A DNA stretch of 39,432 nucleotides, taken from contig JAGGSO010000132.1 in the NCBI GenBank assembly GCA_021159055.1, positions 1 to 39,432 on the forward strand, read 5' to 3'. A program made the position numbers and the translations under genes. Source of the stretch: Candidatus Bipolaricaulota bacterium. GTDB lineage: Bacteria; Bipolaricaulota; Bipolaricaulia; UBA7950; UBA9294. The notes beneath the pieces were generated by a model. The model saw only the letters and a program-made list of their open reading frames with translations, was not told the DNA's origin and did not search any database. Below, piece by piece: positions 15,711-23,591 of the stretch. Position 1 is the first letter of the stretch. The number at the start of each line of letters is the position of its first letter.

Positions 15711-15986
15711 ATGCTCAAGATAGTGCTGACGACGTTTGTCGCCGTATTCCTTGCCGAGCTCGGAGACAAGACCCAGCTTGCGATTCTGTCGTTCACGACC
15801 CGATCCCATGCTCCGATCCCGGTCTTCATCGGCGGCGGCGCGGCGCTCCTGTTGTCCACCGCCATCGCCGTCGGGGCGGGCTGGCTCTTAGTGCGGACCG
15901 TCCCGGAAGCCGGCTTCAGGATCGTCCGCTACGTGGCCGGGGGACTGTTCATCGGGATCGGAATCTGGACGATCGTCAAGGCCTAG
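15711..15986 (+). CDS. Half-size GDT1/TMEM165 (UPF0016) family cation transporter
   Basis: A 91-residue membrane protein with three hydrophobic helices and the family motif ELGDKTQLA at residues 15-23. The full-length family has two such halves and moves Mn2+ and/or Ca2+ against protons. Here only one half is encoded in the window, so it must act as a homodimer, or with a second half elsewhere. The Shine-Dalgarno site is strong (GGAGGAGG, 5-8 bases before ATG). The stop shares the palindromic CTAG with the convergent surE stop, an overlap of 3 bases. Ion specificity is not readable. Confidence 0.88.
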   Translation: MLKIVLTTFVAVFLAELGDKTQLAILSFTTRSHAPIPVFIGGGAALLLSTAIAVGAGWLLVRTVPEAGFRIVRYVAGGLFIGIGIWTIVKA

Positions 15987-16786
15987 TCGTCCCCGAACCA
16001 GGACCTCTCCTCCCACGACTCGAGCTTCTTCAACAGGGAATACTCGGTCATGTCGAGGTGGATCGGGGTGATGGAGATATGATCGTTCGCGATCGCCCAG
16101 ATGTCGGTCCCCTCCTCCTCCGGCGGAACATCAGTGAGCGGGTCTCCGGTGATCCAGTAGTAGCTCCGCCCGCGTGGGTCCTTCCCGGTTACGAGGTAGT
16201 TGCGAAACGCCTGTCCCCCCAACCGGGTGAGCTTCACCTCCGGCTTCTTCCCCTGGGGAACGGAGGGGACGTTGACGTTCAGCAGTATCCCTTTCGGGAG
16301 GGGAGAGCTCTCCAGCAGGAACGAGGCCAGCTTCGCGGCGAACCGGGCGGCGAGACTGTAATCGGGATCGGTGCGGGGATCGATCCCGACCTCGAACGAA
16401 ACGGCAACGGACGGGATCCCGGCCCGCACCCCCTCCATCGCCGCGGCGACTGTCCCGGAGTAGGTGATATCCTGCCCGACGTTCAACCCGGCGTTGATCC
16501 CGGAGACAACGAGATCGGGGCGGGCGTCGAGCAGGCCGAGGAGAGCGAGGGAGACGCAATCCGACGGCGTTCCGCTCGTCACGTGCCCGATCGTCCCATC
16601 GAGGAGCTGCACCCGATCGACGCGGAGCGGCTTGTGGAACGTCATCGTCCGGCTCGCCGCCGACCAATTTCTGTCGGGTGCGTATACCTCCACCCGCGCC
16701 ACGCGGTCGAGCTCGCGCTTGAGGGCGGTCAGCCCCGGAGCGTTTACACCATCGTCGTTGGTGATCAGTATCAATCGGTCCGCCAA
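15983..16786 (-). CDS. surE: 5'/3'-nucleotidase SurE
   Basis: A 267-residue SurE, a metal-dependent survival phosphatase acting on nucleoside monophosphates. The N-terminal ILITNDDGVNAPG carries the metal-binding aspartates; TSGTPSDCVSLAL, SGINAGLNVGQDITYSGTVAAA and the substrate region around LNVNVPS are all conserved. The frame opens at GTG 16807, but AGGGAGGGG followed by 6 bases leads to TTG 16786. That start places the family motif close to the N-terminus as usual, so TTG is preferred. It is read after rsmD with a 33-base gap and ends by overlapping the convergent GDT1 gene. Confidence 0.93.
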   Translation of the reverse strand: MADRLILITNDDGVNAPGLTALKRELDRVARVEVYAPDRNWSAASRTMTFHKPLRVDRVQLLDGTIGHVTSGTPSDCVSLALLGLLDARPDLVVSGINAGLNVGQDITYSGTVAAAMEGVRAGIPSVAVSFEVGIDPRTDPDYSLAARFAAKLASFLLESSPLPKGILLNVNVPSVPQGKKPEVKLTRLGGQAFRNYLVTGKDPRGRSYYWITGDPLTDVPPEEEGTDIWAIANDHISITPIHLDMTEYSLLKKLESWEERSWFGDD

Positions 16787-16819
16787 CTGGATCCCCTCCC
16801 TTTCCACATCTTACCCAAT

Positions 16820-17380
16820 TTAGCCCTTCGCTCCCATCTCGTAGAAGTGGAGAGTGTTATCCCCGTAGGTGCGGGAATCGATCCGCGTCAGCCCACCGTA
16901 AGCGGGGGCGAGCTCCTCCTTCTTGTACACCTCGGTCGCCACGATCGCCCCCTTCGCGACGATCTCCCCCACGCCGAGGAGGGCAAGGGCGCGGGCGGCG
17001 AGCCCTCGCCCGTACGGCGGACCGACGAAGACGAGGTCGAACCTCCGCCCCCGGCGGGCAAGACGGGCGATCCCGTCCTGATAATCAGCCTGGATCACCT
17101 GCGCTTTGGGGATGAGCCCGAGCCGGTCCAGGTTGCGGCGGACGATCGCGCACGCCTCCGGGGAGGAATCGACGAACGCGCACTCGCGCGCCCCGCGCGA
17201 CAGCGCCTCCAACCCCACGCTCCCCGTCCCGGCGAACAAATCGAGGAAACGAGCATCGGGGACGAGGTCGGAGATGATGTTGTAGAGTGCACTGCGCACG
17301 AAATCACGCATCGGACGAATTCCCGCATCCTCCCAATCGACGAGCTTCCTCCCCTTCCTCGATCCGCTTATGATCCGCAT
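16820..17380 (-). CDS. rsmD: RsmD-type 16S rRNA (guanine-N2)-methyltransferase with altered catalytic motif
   Basis: A 186-residue RsmD-family protein. The family N-terminus MRIISGSRKGRKL, the IRPMRDFVRSALYNII signature and SAM motif I (FLDLFAGTGSVGLEALSRGA) are clear. RsmD methylates G966 of 16S rRNA in the 30S subunit. The catalytic motif IV, normally (D/N)PPY/F, reads VGPPYGRG: the acidic residue is glycine (codon GGT). Either the lineage uses a variant motif, or the enzyme is impaired or altered in substrate. ATG 17380 is chosen over the adjacent ATG 17383 because AAGGAG is better spaced. It is divergent from the HAD gene and followed by surE. Confidence 0.88.
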   Translation of the reverse strand: MRIISGSRKGRKLVDWEDAGIRPMRDFVRSALYNIISDLVPDARFLDLFAGTGSVGLEALSRGARECAFVDSSPEACAIVRRNLDRLGLIPKAQVIQADYQDGIARLARRGRRFDLVFVGPPYGRGLAARALALLGVGEIVAKGAIVATEVYKKEELAPAYGGLTRIDSRTYGDNTLHFYEMGAKG

Positions 17381-17485
17381 CATCTCTCCTTGATTTTGGC
17401 CACGCCCGTCCCTAACATCTCCGGTTGGCCGCATGCTAAGAGGCTTTCGCTAGAGGATAAGATAGAGGGAGGGACTTCTCAACCG

Positions 17486-18178
17486 ATGAAATTCACCGGG
17501 CTCAGCACCGTCGTGTTCGACCTCGATGGGACCCTGTGCCGCTACAAGATGGGGACCGCGGAGGCGATCGCTGCAACCCTGGAACGGACCGGGCTTTCGC
17601 CCGACGTGCTCGGCCCGACGGAGGACGCCGCCATCCGCTACCTCGAGTTATGGCACGAAGAAGAGCAGCGTGAATCGGATATCCCGTTCCGGACGCGGAT
17701 CTGGACCCGCCTCCTCCATGAGCATGGGATCGACGATCCCGGGCTCGCCGCCGCATTGGGGAATACGTACGTCGAGATTCGCCTCCCGTCCCTGGAACTA
17801 GAGCCGGTCGCTCTTCGGCTCCTGTCCTCACTCCGGGCCCGCTACCGGCTCGGCCTGCTCACGAACGGGCCGAGCGAGATGCAGTGGCCGAAGATCGAGC
17901 GGTTCGGACTGACGCGCTACTTCGACGCGGTCCTTGTCGCGGGAGACGTCGGGATCTACAAGCCCGACCCGCGCGTCTTCTCCCTCCTCCTCTCCCAGCT
18001 GGGAGCAGCGGCCACGGGCGCGGTCTACGTCGGAAATTCCTACGAGATGGACGTCGTCGGAGCAAAGGCGGCCGGAATGCACTCGATCTGGGTGAGGACG
18101 GACGGGGAAGCGGCGGGTGATTCGATCCGCCCTGACCTTGAGATCGACCGTCTCGAACGATTGGAGGAGGTATTGTGA
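17486..18178 (+). CDS. HAD-superfamily hydrolase (phosphatase)
   Basis: A 230-residue HAD hydrolase with a helical cap. Motif I is FDLDGTL (D12 nucleophile, D14), motif II LLTNGPS, the motif III lysine is in YKPDPRVF, and motif IV reads VGNSYEMDVVGAKAAGM. In motif IV the first acidic residue of the usual GDS is Asn, but the second aspartate (EMD) is kept, as in several YjjG/NagD-like subfamilies. The substrate is a phosphate ester that cannot be named; nucleotide or sugar phosphates are usual. ATG 17486 is used; the long in-frame upstream extension is antisense to surE and rsmD and not credible. The stop overlaps the next start (GTGA). Confidence 0.88.
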   Translation: MKFTGLSTVVFDLDGTLCRYKMGTAEAIAATLERTGLSPDVLGPTEDAAIRYLELWHEEEQRESDIPFRTRIWTRLLHEHGIDDPGLAAALGNTYVEIRLPSLELEPVALRLLSSLRARYRLGLLTNGPSEMQWPKIERFGLTRYFDAVLVAGDVGIYKPDPRVFSLLLSQLGAAATGAVYVGNSYEMDVVGAKAAGMHSIWVRTDGEAAGDSIRPDLEIDRLERLEEVL

Positions 18179-19506
18179 AGGAATTCGACGTTGCCATCAT
18201 CGGGGCGGGACCGGCCGGGCTGTTCGCGGCCGAGGTCCTGGCAAAGAGCGGTCTCAAGACCGTGCTCATCGACCGGGGGGCAGACCCGAAGAAACGGACT
18301 CACATCGCGTTTGGGGTCGGAGGCGCAGGGGCGTTCTCCGACGGGAAGCTGAACCTCACCCCGAAGATCGGGGGGGATCCGGAGAGCATCGGGCGGACCC
18401 CGGAGGAGATCCAACGCTACATCGACCGGATCGACGCCGCCTTCACCGCGTTCGGGGCGCCGGAGAAGTACTCCGGAGATGACGCCGCTTCCCTGGGGGA
18501 GCTGAAGCAGACGGCGAGCCGGTACGGGATCGAATTCATCCCGGGGCGCCAGCGCCACATGGGGACCACGGCGGTGCGGGAGGTGGTCGACCGGTTCTAT
18601 CATCACCTCCGGGAACAGGGGATCGAGGCATCGCTCGAGAACAAGATCGAACGGATCGAGCGACGGGATGACCGGTTCGTCCTGCACGGCCGCGAGGAGA
18701 TCTCCGCGCGCTACCTGATCGCCGCGCCGGGGCGCGCCGGGGCGTACTGGCTGCGGGAGGAGGCGACCCGGCTCGGGATCACGACCGAGTACGGACCGAT
18801 CGACGTCGGTGTCAGGGTCGAGTTCCCGGCCGAGCTGTACACCCCGATCGAGCGGGTGATGTACGACGCCAAGTTTCGGGTGCGCACTCCCACTTACGAC
18901 GACATGGTCCGCACATTCTGCACCAACCCGCGCGGGTTCGTGGTGCGGGAGCAGTACAAGGAGTTCTCGCTCGTGAACGGCCACGCCGAGAACAAGCTGA
19001 AGACGGAGAACACGAACTTCGCGCTTCTGTCCCACATCGAGCTCACCGACCCGGTGGAGGACACGACCGAATACGGCCGGGCGATCGCCAAGCTGGCGAC
19101 GACGATCGGGGGCGGACGGCCGATCATCCAACGGCTGAAGGACCTGACCCAGGGGCGGCGCTCGACCGCGGAGCGGCTGCGGCGGGCGACGATCACCCCG
19201 ACCCTGACCGATGCCACTCCCGGAGACATCTCGATGGCCCTCCCCGATCGGGTGGTGGTCAACCTGGTCGAGGGGTTGGAGCAACTCGACAACATCATCC
19301 CCGGCCTGACCACGGACAACACCCTGGTCTACGCCCCGGAGATCAAGTTCTACGACACCCGCTACCCGGTGACGCACGAGATGGAGACCGCTGTTCCCGG
19401 ATTCTTCGTCGTCGGGGACGCCTCCGGCCACTCCCGCGGGATCGTCTACTCCGCTGTCACCGGGATGATCGCGGCCGAGGCGATCAAGGAGCGCGCCGCG
19501 GACTGA
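18175..19506 (+). CDS. FAD-dependent dehydrogenase (COG2509-like)
   Basis: A 443-residue flavoprotein with an N-terminal Rossmann FAD site (DVAIIGAGPAGLFAAEVLAKSG), ending in the FAD-closing motif FFVVGDASGHSRGIVYSAVTG. The segment GVGGAGAFSDGKLNLTPKIGG is characteristic of the uncharacterised NAD(FAD)-utilising dehydrogenase group COG2509. The reaction is unknown. There is no transmembrane segment or cysteine pair to suggest a disulfide reductase. The GTG start has GGAGG 4-5 bases upstream and overlaps the HAD stop. Its own stop overlaps the start of the peptidase gene by one base (TGATG), so the three genes form one transcript, although the third product is exported. Confidence 0.88.
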   Translation: MKEFDVAIIGAGPAGLFAAEVLAKSGLKTVLIDRGADPKKRTHIAFGVGGAGAFSDGKLNLTPKIGGDPESIGRTPEEIQRYIDRIDAAFTAFGAPEKYSGDDAASLGELKQTASRYGIEFIPGRQRHMGTTAVREVVDRFYHHLREQGIEASLENKIERIERRDDRFVLHGREEISARYLIAAPGRAGAYWLREEATRLGITTEYGPIDVGVRVEFPAELYTPIERVMYDAKFRVRTPTYDDMVRTFCTNPRGFVVREQYKEFSLVNGHAENKLKTENTNFALLSHIELTDPVEDTTEYGRAIAKLATTIGGGRPIIQRLKDLTQGRRSTAERLRRATITPTLTDATPGDISMALPDRVVVNLVEGLEQLDNIIPGLTTDNTLVYAPEIKFYDTRYPVTHEMETAVPGFFVVGDASGHSRGIVYSAVTGMIAAEAIKERAAD

Positions 19507-20663
19507 TGCGCACGGCGGCCATCCTTTTCATTCTCCTCGTCCTTTCTCTCTCCGGGTTCGCCCAATCCCTCTCCATCCCCGGGTTCAACCAGGCGTACCG
19601 CGACGCGACCGGGTACTGGGGAGCGTGTCCGATGGGGACAGGGGGATGCCCGGACCGGATCGAGACCGCCGGCTGCCTGATCACATCCCTCGCCGCTGTG
19701 TTGGACTACTACCGGATCAGGCTGGCGGTCCCGGCAACGGAGTCGTGCACCGGGAGCGCGCAGTTCGGGATGGATCCCGGAATCCTTAATGCCTGGCTGA
19801 GGACCCATGGGGGATACGGGCGCTGCTCCACCGATCCGGTCGGGGACTGCTGCCTGGAGTGGAGCGCCGTCACCCAGGTCGAGCTGCGGCAATACGAGAA
19901 CACCGCTTCGACCGGGATCTCATCGACCGCGCGGGCGGAGATCGACCGCGCCCTCGGGCGCGGCTACCCGGTGATCGCCGGAGTGCACTGGGGAGCGCAT
20001 TGCCACGGGACGACGACGCAGAGCGAGAACTGCCATTGGGTCGTCATCACTGGTGCAGCAGGGACGACGTACACGATCACCGATCCCTACAACAGGGACG
20101 TCCATGACCCGCGCGGGGTCCACACCACTCTGAATCACGGCGTATTCGGGGCCTACACCATCGATCGGTTCGTGGTCGCCGCTGGTCCAGTCCCAGCACA
20201 GCCGGAGGAGGCGATCCGCATCACCCTCTCCCCAGGGGGGCTCCCAGGAGAGGTGGAGGTGACCCTCTCCGCGCGCACGGGTGGGGAGTACAAGATCTTC
20301 GTTCAGGTCGTCGACCCCGCTGGAAACGTGTACTACGCGCGGAGGCCGGCTCCGGGATCCACCCGGATGGAGCTCTCCGGGAGGCTCGTCCCGCTCCTCC
20401 CCACCCCGATCTACCTCGCGCCGGGAGAGGACCGGATCGGGTCGATCGTGCTGCAGAAATCCGGAGAGTACTCCTTTCTCGTCCGGCTGGAGGACCCGAA
20501 CCGGCCTGGGACCGCTGTCGCTTCGGCCGTCGCCGCCTATGCGGTCGGAAGCGGGAGCCCCCCTCCCCGTCCGGTCGGATGGGGGGAGATCGGGCTGGCG
20601 ATCGGGGCGGCGCTCATGCTCAGCCTGTTCGTCGCCCTAATCGCCATCGCGGCCAAGCCGTAG
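19506..20663 (+). CDS. Secreted C39-like cysteine peptidase with C-terminal membrane anchor
   Basis: A 385-residue exported protein: signal peptide (MRTAAILFILLVLSLSGFAQ), then a papain-like C39_2-type domain of about 200 residues, a beta domain (about 210-340) and a C-terminal transmembrane helix (GLAIGAALMLSLFVALIAIA). The catalytic Cys is likely C57 in TAGCLITSLAAVLDYY, the His H177 in ENCHWVVITG, and the third residue D193 or N196 in DPYNRD. Four other cysteine pairs in the domain suggest disulfides outside the cell. Such domains cleave peptides at double-glycine sites or remain uncharacterised. The chagasin-type inhibitor at 13290 is the right class to block this fold. The 3' end overlaps the convergent polyferredoxin gene by 27 bases. 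Confidence 0.8.
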   Translation: MRTAAILFILLVLSLSGFAQSLSIPGFNQAYRDATGYWGACPMGTGGCPDRIETAGCLITSLAAVLDYYRIRLAVPATESCTGSAQFGMDPGILNAWLRTHGGYGRCSTDPVGDCCLEWSAVTQVELRQYENTASTGISSTARAEIDRALGRGYPVIAGVHWGAHCHGTTTQSENCHWVVITGAAGTTYTITDPYNRDVHDPRGVHTTLNHGVFGAYTIDRFVVAAGPVPAQPEEAIRITLSPGGLPGEVEVTLSARTGGEYKIFVQVVDPAGNVYYARRPAPGSTRMELSGRLVPLLPTPIYLAPGEDRIGSIVLQKSGEYSFLVRLEDPNRPGTAVASAVAAYAVGSGSPPPRPVGWGEIGLAIGAALMLSLFVALIAIAAKP

Positions 20664-21461
20664 GAAGGCCCGCTTCGCCCGCGGCTTAGGGCGCTCGATC
20701 TGGGGAGAGAACGTCAGCTCTAATGCATCCAGGGGACAGGCGGTCGTGCACTCCCCGCACTTGATGCAGTTGTGCGTGTCGTATTCCTCGTGCGGCTTCA
20801 GCCCCATCGGGCAGGCGCGGGCACACTCGCCGCAGCGGGAGCACCGGTTCGTATCCAGCTTCAGGTGAAGGAAGCTCACCCGGTTGAACAGGGACAACAG
20901 CGCTCCCATCGGGCACAGGTACCGGCACCAGAACCGGGAGATGATCGCCATCCCGGCCAGGGTGGCGACCAGGGTCCCGAGGTGAACGAGGAACGGGCGA
21001 TTGATGGAGGCGACCCCGAGGAAGAAGTAGGGGATCGATGCCTCTAGCCCCCCGACCGGGCACAGCTTGCAGAACATCGTGTCGGCGAACGCCCACGCGG
21101 CGACGATCGTCCCGACGAGGACGACGTACTTGGAGTAGGAGGCGATCCCGTTGATCCGCACCTTGCGGAACGAGAGGAGGTCGTTCAGGGTCCCGAACGG
21201 ACAGAACCAGCCGCAGAACCCGCGCCCAGCGATGAGCCCGTAGGCGACGATCGTCGCGACCCAGAAGTAGGGGACGGTCCCGTAGATGACCAAGTTTTGG
21301 GCGAGCCCGATCGGGCACACCGTGACCGCAAGTGGGCACGCGTAGCAGTGGAGCCCGGGGAAGATGATGTGCGTCATCCCGATTCCGGTGAATCCGAACA
21401 GACCGAGGAGGAGCCCGAACCCCTGGCTGATCCGGCGCACGAACGTCAACCTGAACCTCAT
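20637..21461 (-). CDS. NapH-like membrane polyferredoxin
   Basis: A 274-residue membrane iron-sulfur protein with about five transmembrane helices and many cysteines. The membrane part carries HCYACPLAVTVCP (C39, C42, C49), GFCGWFCPFG (C83, C87), FCKLCPVGG (C131, C134) and WCRYLCPMG (C179, C183). The C-terminus holds two classical [4Fe-4S] ferredoxin motifs at C207-C217 and C232-C242. NapH, NosR and related proteins pass electrons across or along the membrane. ATG 21461 overlaps the stop of the DsbD-like gene by 4 bases, so the two are coupled; the longer open frame is not credible. In this setting it may supply electrons from cytoplasmic ferredoxin to the thiol proteins encoded just upstream. 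This role is inference; the family is clear. Confidence 0.9.
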   Translation of the reverse strand: MRFRLTFVRRISQGFGLLLGLFGFTGIGMTHIIFPGLHCYACPLAVTVCPIGLAQNLVIYGTVPYFWVATIVAYGLIAGRGFCGWFCPFGTLNDLLSFRKVRINGIASYSKYVVLVGTIVAAWAFADTMFCKLCPVGGLEASIPYFFLGVASINRPFLVHLGTLVATLAGMAIISRFWCRYLCPMGALLSLFNRVSFLHLKLDTNRCSRCGECARACPMGLKPHEEYDTHNCIKCGECTTACPLDALELTFSPQIERPKPRAKRAFLRLGRDGD

Positions 21462-22450
21462 CCCCCCACCCCCAACAGCTCGAGCAGCCGTGGCTCGAGG
21501 TTCCTGATCCCGAAGATCACGGCCCCGGTGTCCGCCCGCAGGATCGCCGGGACGATCGTGCGCTGGTTGCGAATCACGCCGTGAGCGGCGGCGATCTCGC
21601 GGTCGGTGTCTACATTTACGAACTTGTAGCTTATGCGCGGGTTCACCTGCGCCGCCGCCTTCACCATCTCCTCGGCGAACGGACAGGTGTGACACCACGG
21701 GGCGTAGAACACGACGAGCTCGACCTCATGGTCGATCCTCCCGAGCGCGGCGCGCGCCGCCGGGGAGAGCCGGGGCGGGGCGTGTTGCACTGCCTCGATC
21801 CCCACGCACGAGGTGCACAACACCGCGCCGATCCCCTGCGCCTGCTCGTGCTGGCCGAGCCTGATCCCGTACACGAATCCCCCGACCACGAAGACCAAAA
21901 GAACGAAGTAAAGGGGAAGGCGGAACCCGCTCGCCCACAGGCCGATCCCGACTCCAAGGAGGAGCAACCCGATCCCCGGGATCACCCACGCCGGGAGAGA
22001 GCGGCGAACGACTTTATGATGGACCGGGCCGGCCGCTGTGGTCGTCACTGTCACCGGGATGGTGATCTCATCGGCGATCTGGAAGCAGCTCACCTCGATG
22101 CAGTAGGTGTAGAGGATCGATAGAGTCAGGGTGTAGGTCAGCGGAGCGAGGCCGGAAGCGGCGGACACGGTGAACTCGATCTCTCCCTTTCCGAACGGGG
22201 CGATCTCCTTGATGCTCCCCTTCGCCGGGGTTACGACGAGCCCGTCCGGGGCGGAGACCTCGATCGTGAGGTCGTCCCCGGGGTGGACGGAATTGTTCGC
22301 CGCGACGACCCGGACCGTCGCCTCCCCGCCCGGGGCGATGCGGACCACGGGAGGATCGGCGGAGAAGGAGAGGATCGGCTCCTGCCCGAGCGCAACCACG
22401 CCGAGGAGCGCGACGATCAGGAACGCGATCCCAAACCTCGTCATCCTCAT
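21458..22450 (-). CDS. DsbD-like envelope protein: Ig-like redox domain, two membrane helices, thioredoxin domain
   Basis: A 330-residue exported membrane protein. A signal peptide (1-22) is followed by an Ig-like domain (about 25-137) ending in YTYCIEVSCFQ (C117, C122) and IPVTVT, very like the cysteine pair of the DsbD alpha domain. Two transmembrane helices (about 154-173 and 178-196) lie next to a CTSC pair (C212, C215) and a C-terminal thioredoxin fold with the active site APWCHTCP (C253, C256) and a cis-proline (IVPAI). The topology puts both redox domains outside the cytoplasmic membrane. What is missing is the multi-helix central domain by which DsbD carries electrons through the membrane. 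The adjacent polyferredoxin could replace it. Starts and stops overlap both neighbours (ATGA). Confidence 0.82.
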   Translation of the reverse strand: MRMTRFGIAFLIVALLGVVALGQEPILSFSADPPVVRIAPGGEATVRVVAANNSVHPGDDLTIEVSAPDGLVVTPAKGSIKEIAPFGKGEIEFTVSAASGLAPLTYTLTLSILYTYCIEVSCFQIADEITIPVTVTTTAAGPVHHKVVRRSLPAWVIPGIGLLLLGVGIGLWASGFRLPLYFVLLVFVVGGFVYGIRLGQHEQAQGIGAVLCTSCVGIEAVQHAPPRLSPAARAALGRIDHEVELVVFYAPWCHTCPFAEEMVKAAAQVNPRISYKFVNVDTDREIAAAHGVIRNQRTIVPAILRADTGAVIFGIRNLEPRLLELLGVGG

Positions 22451-23589
22451 CCTCCCGGATGGACCAGTTCCTCCACCGCCTGGCGGAGGGCGTCCCCGCG
22501 CAGGTCCTTGCCGACGATCTTCCCGTCCCGATCGATCAGGTAGCTCATCGGGATCGCCGTCACCCGGTACAGGGCCGCGATCTTCCCGTCGGAGCCGTCG
22601 AACACCTGAGGATAGTCGAGTCCGTTCTCCGCCACCGCCCGCTCGAACTCCGCCTCGCTGCGATCGAGGTTGATCCCGATCACGATGAGATCAGCGGCGT
22701 AATCAGCGGCGATCTTCTTCACGTTCGGAAGCTCGTGCAGACACGGAGTGCACCACCCGGCCCAGAAGTCGAGGAGCACGATCTTCCCCTTGAGCTCGGA
22801 CAGGGCGATCTCCTTTCCCTCTGCCGTCGTCCCCGAGAAATCCGGGGCGGGGAATCCCACCTCGAGCGGGAGCTTCTCCGGAACGTAGGTGTCGGACTCC
22901 TCGATCACGATACGCGCCCCGTCGGCGCTGATCGATTTCACGGCGTACACCGTGCCGCCGATGTTGAACGGTTCGGAAAGGTTGAACCGCTCGTGCGAGT
23001 CACGACTGGTGAGGAGCTCGCCGTCGCGATCGGTATCGATGAACAGCGTCCCGTTTTCGCGGTCGTCGTAGCGCCCATCAGTGTTCTCGTCCAGCACAGC
23101 GATCTTGTACTCCGTGTCCCTGAGCACGACCTTCCCGGTTCGGTATCCGCCCCGGAAGTAGACGAGGACCGTGGGGTAAGCCGGATCCCATACCGCGATG
23201 AGCGCGTACGGCTCGCGTCCGGAGATATAGGAGACGTCCAGCGAAAACATGGCGACGTGCTGGCCCGAGGTGTAGACCTTGGTCCACGCGACCGGGACGA
23301 AATCGCCGTCCCCGCTCAGGCGCACGTATAAATTGACGGTATCCCCGTCGCGGTACAAGAGGACAGGAAATCCCTGCCCGTTCAGCGGGATCACCCCGTA
23401 GCCCGGGTCCCCCGCGGCGCCGGACGGGAGCGCGACGTCCGCCGGTGGGGATGTAAGCCGGATCGCCTGGGGATGGAACAGCCCGGTCAGCTCAAGCACG
23501 TTGCTATCGTACGCGAGGTCGGCCTGTGCCGCCGCGGCAACGCAGGCGAATACAGTCAAGATAAAGATGGCTGAGATGAACTTCCGCAT
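22447..23589 (-). CDS. Exported TlpA-like thioredoxin with N-terminal beta domain
   Basis: A 380-residue protein. After a signal peptide (MRKFISAIFILTVFACVAAA) comes a beta-rich domain of about 220 residues. It contains two aspartate-rich, calcium-loop-like stretches (DENTDGRYDDREN and DTDRDGE, about 167-190). The C-terminal 140 residues form an AhpC/TlpA-type domain with the active site WAGWCTPC (C280, C283) and the cis-proline AIPMSY. TlpA-like proteins reduce disulfides in the envelope and need a membrane reductant; the DsbD-like protein encoded next is an obvious partner. ATG 23589 follows GAGGAGTG; the open frame runs further up into gltX and is not used. It begins 2 bases after the gltX stop and overlaps the next start. 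Confidence 0.87.
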   Translation of the reverse strand: MRKFISAIFILTVFACVAAAAQADLAYDSNVLELTGLFHPQAIRLTSPPADVALPSGAAGDPGYGVIPLNGQGFPVLLYRDGDTVNLYVRLSGDGDFVPVAWTKVYTSGQHVAMFSLDVSYISGREPYALIAVWDPAYPTVLVYFRGGYRTGKVVLRDTEYKIAVLDENTDGRYDDRENGTLFIDTDRDGELLTSRDSHERFNLSEPFNIGGTVYAVKSISADGARIVIEESDTYVPEKLPLEVGFPAPDFSGTTAEGKEIALSELKGKIVLLDFWAGWCTPCLHELPNVKKIAADYAADLIVIGINLDRSEAEFERAVAENGLDYPQVFDGSDGKIAALYRVTAIPMSYLIDRDGKIVGKDLRGDALRQAVEELVHPGG

Positions 23590-23591
23590 TT

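Noticed and set aside
16058-17485. N-terminal 476 codons of the open frame ending in the HAD gene
   Set aside because: They are antisense to surE and rsmD and low in sequence complexity; the HAD family starts at ATG 17486.
18040-19431. 463-codon frame opposite the FAD dehydrogenase
   Set aside because: No recognisable motif and complete overlap with a conserved flavoprotein.
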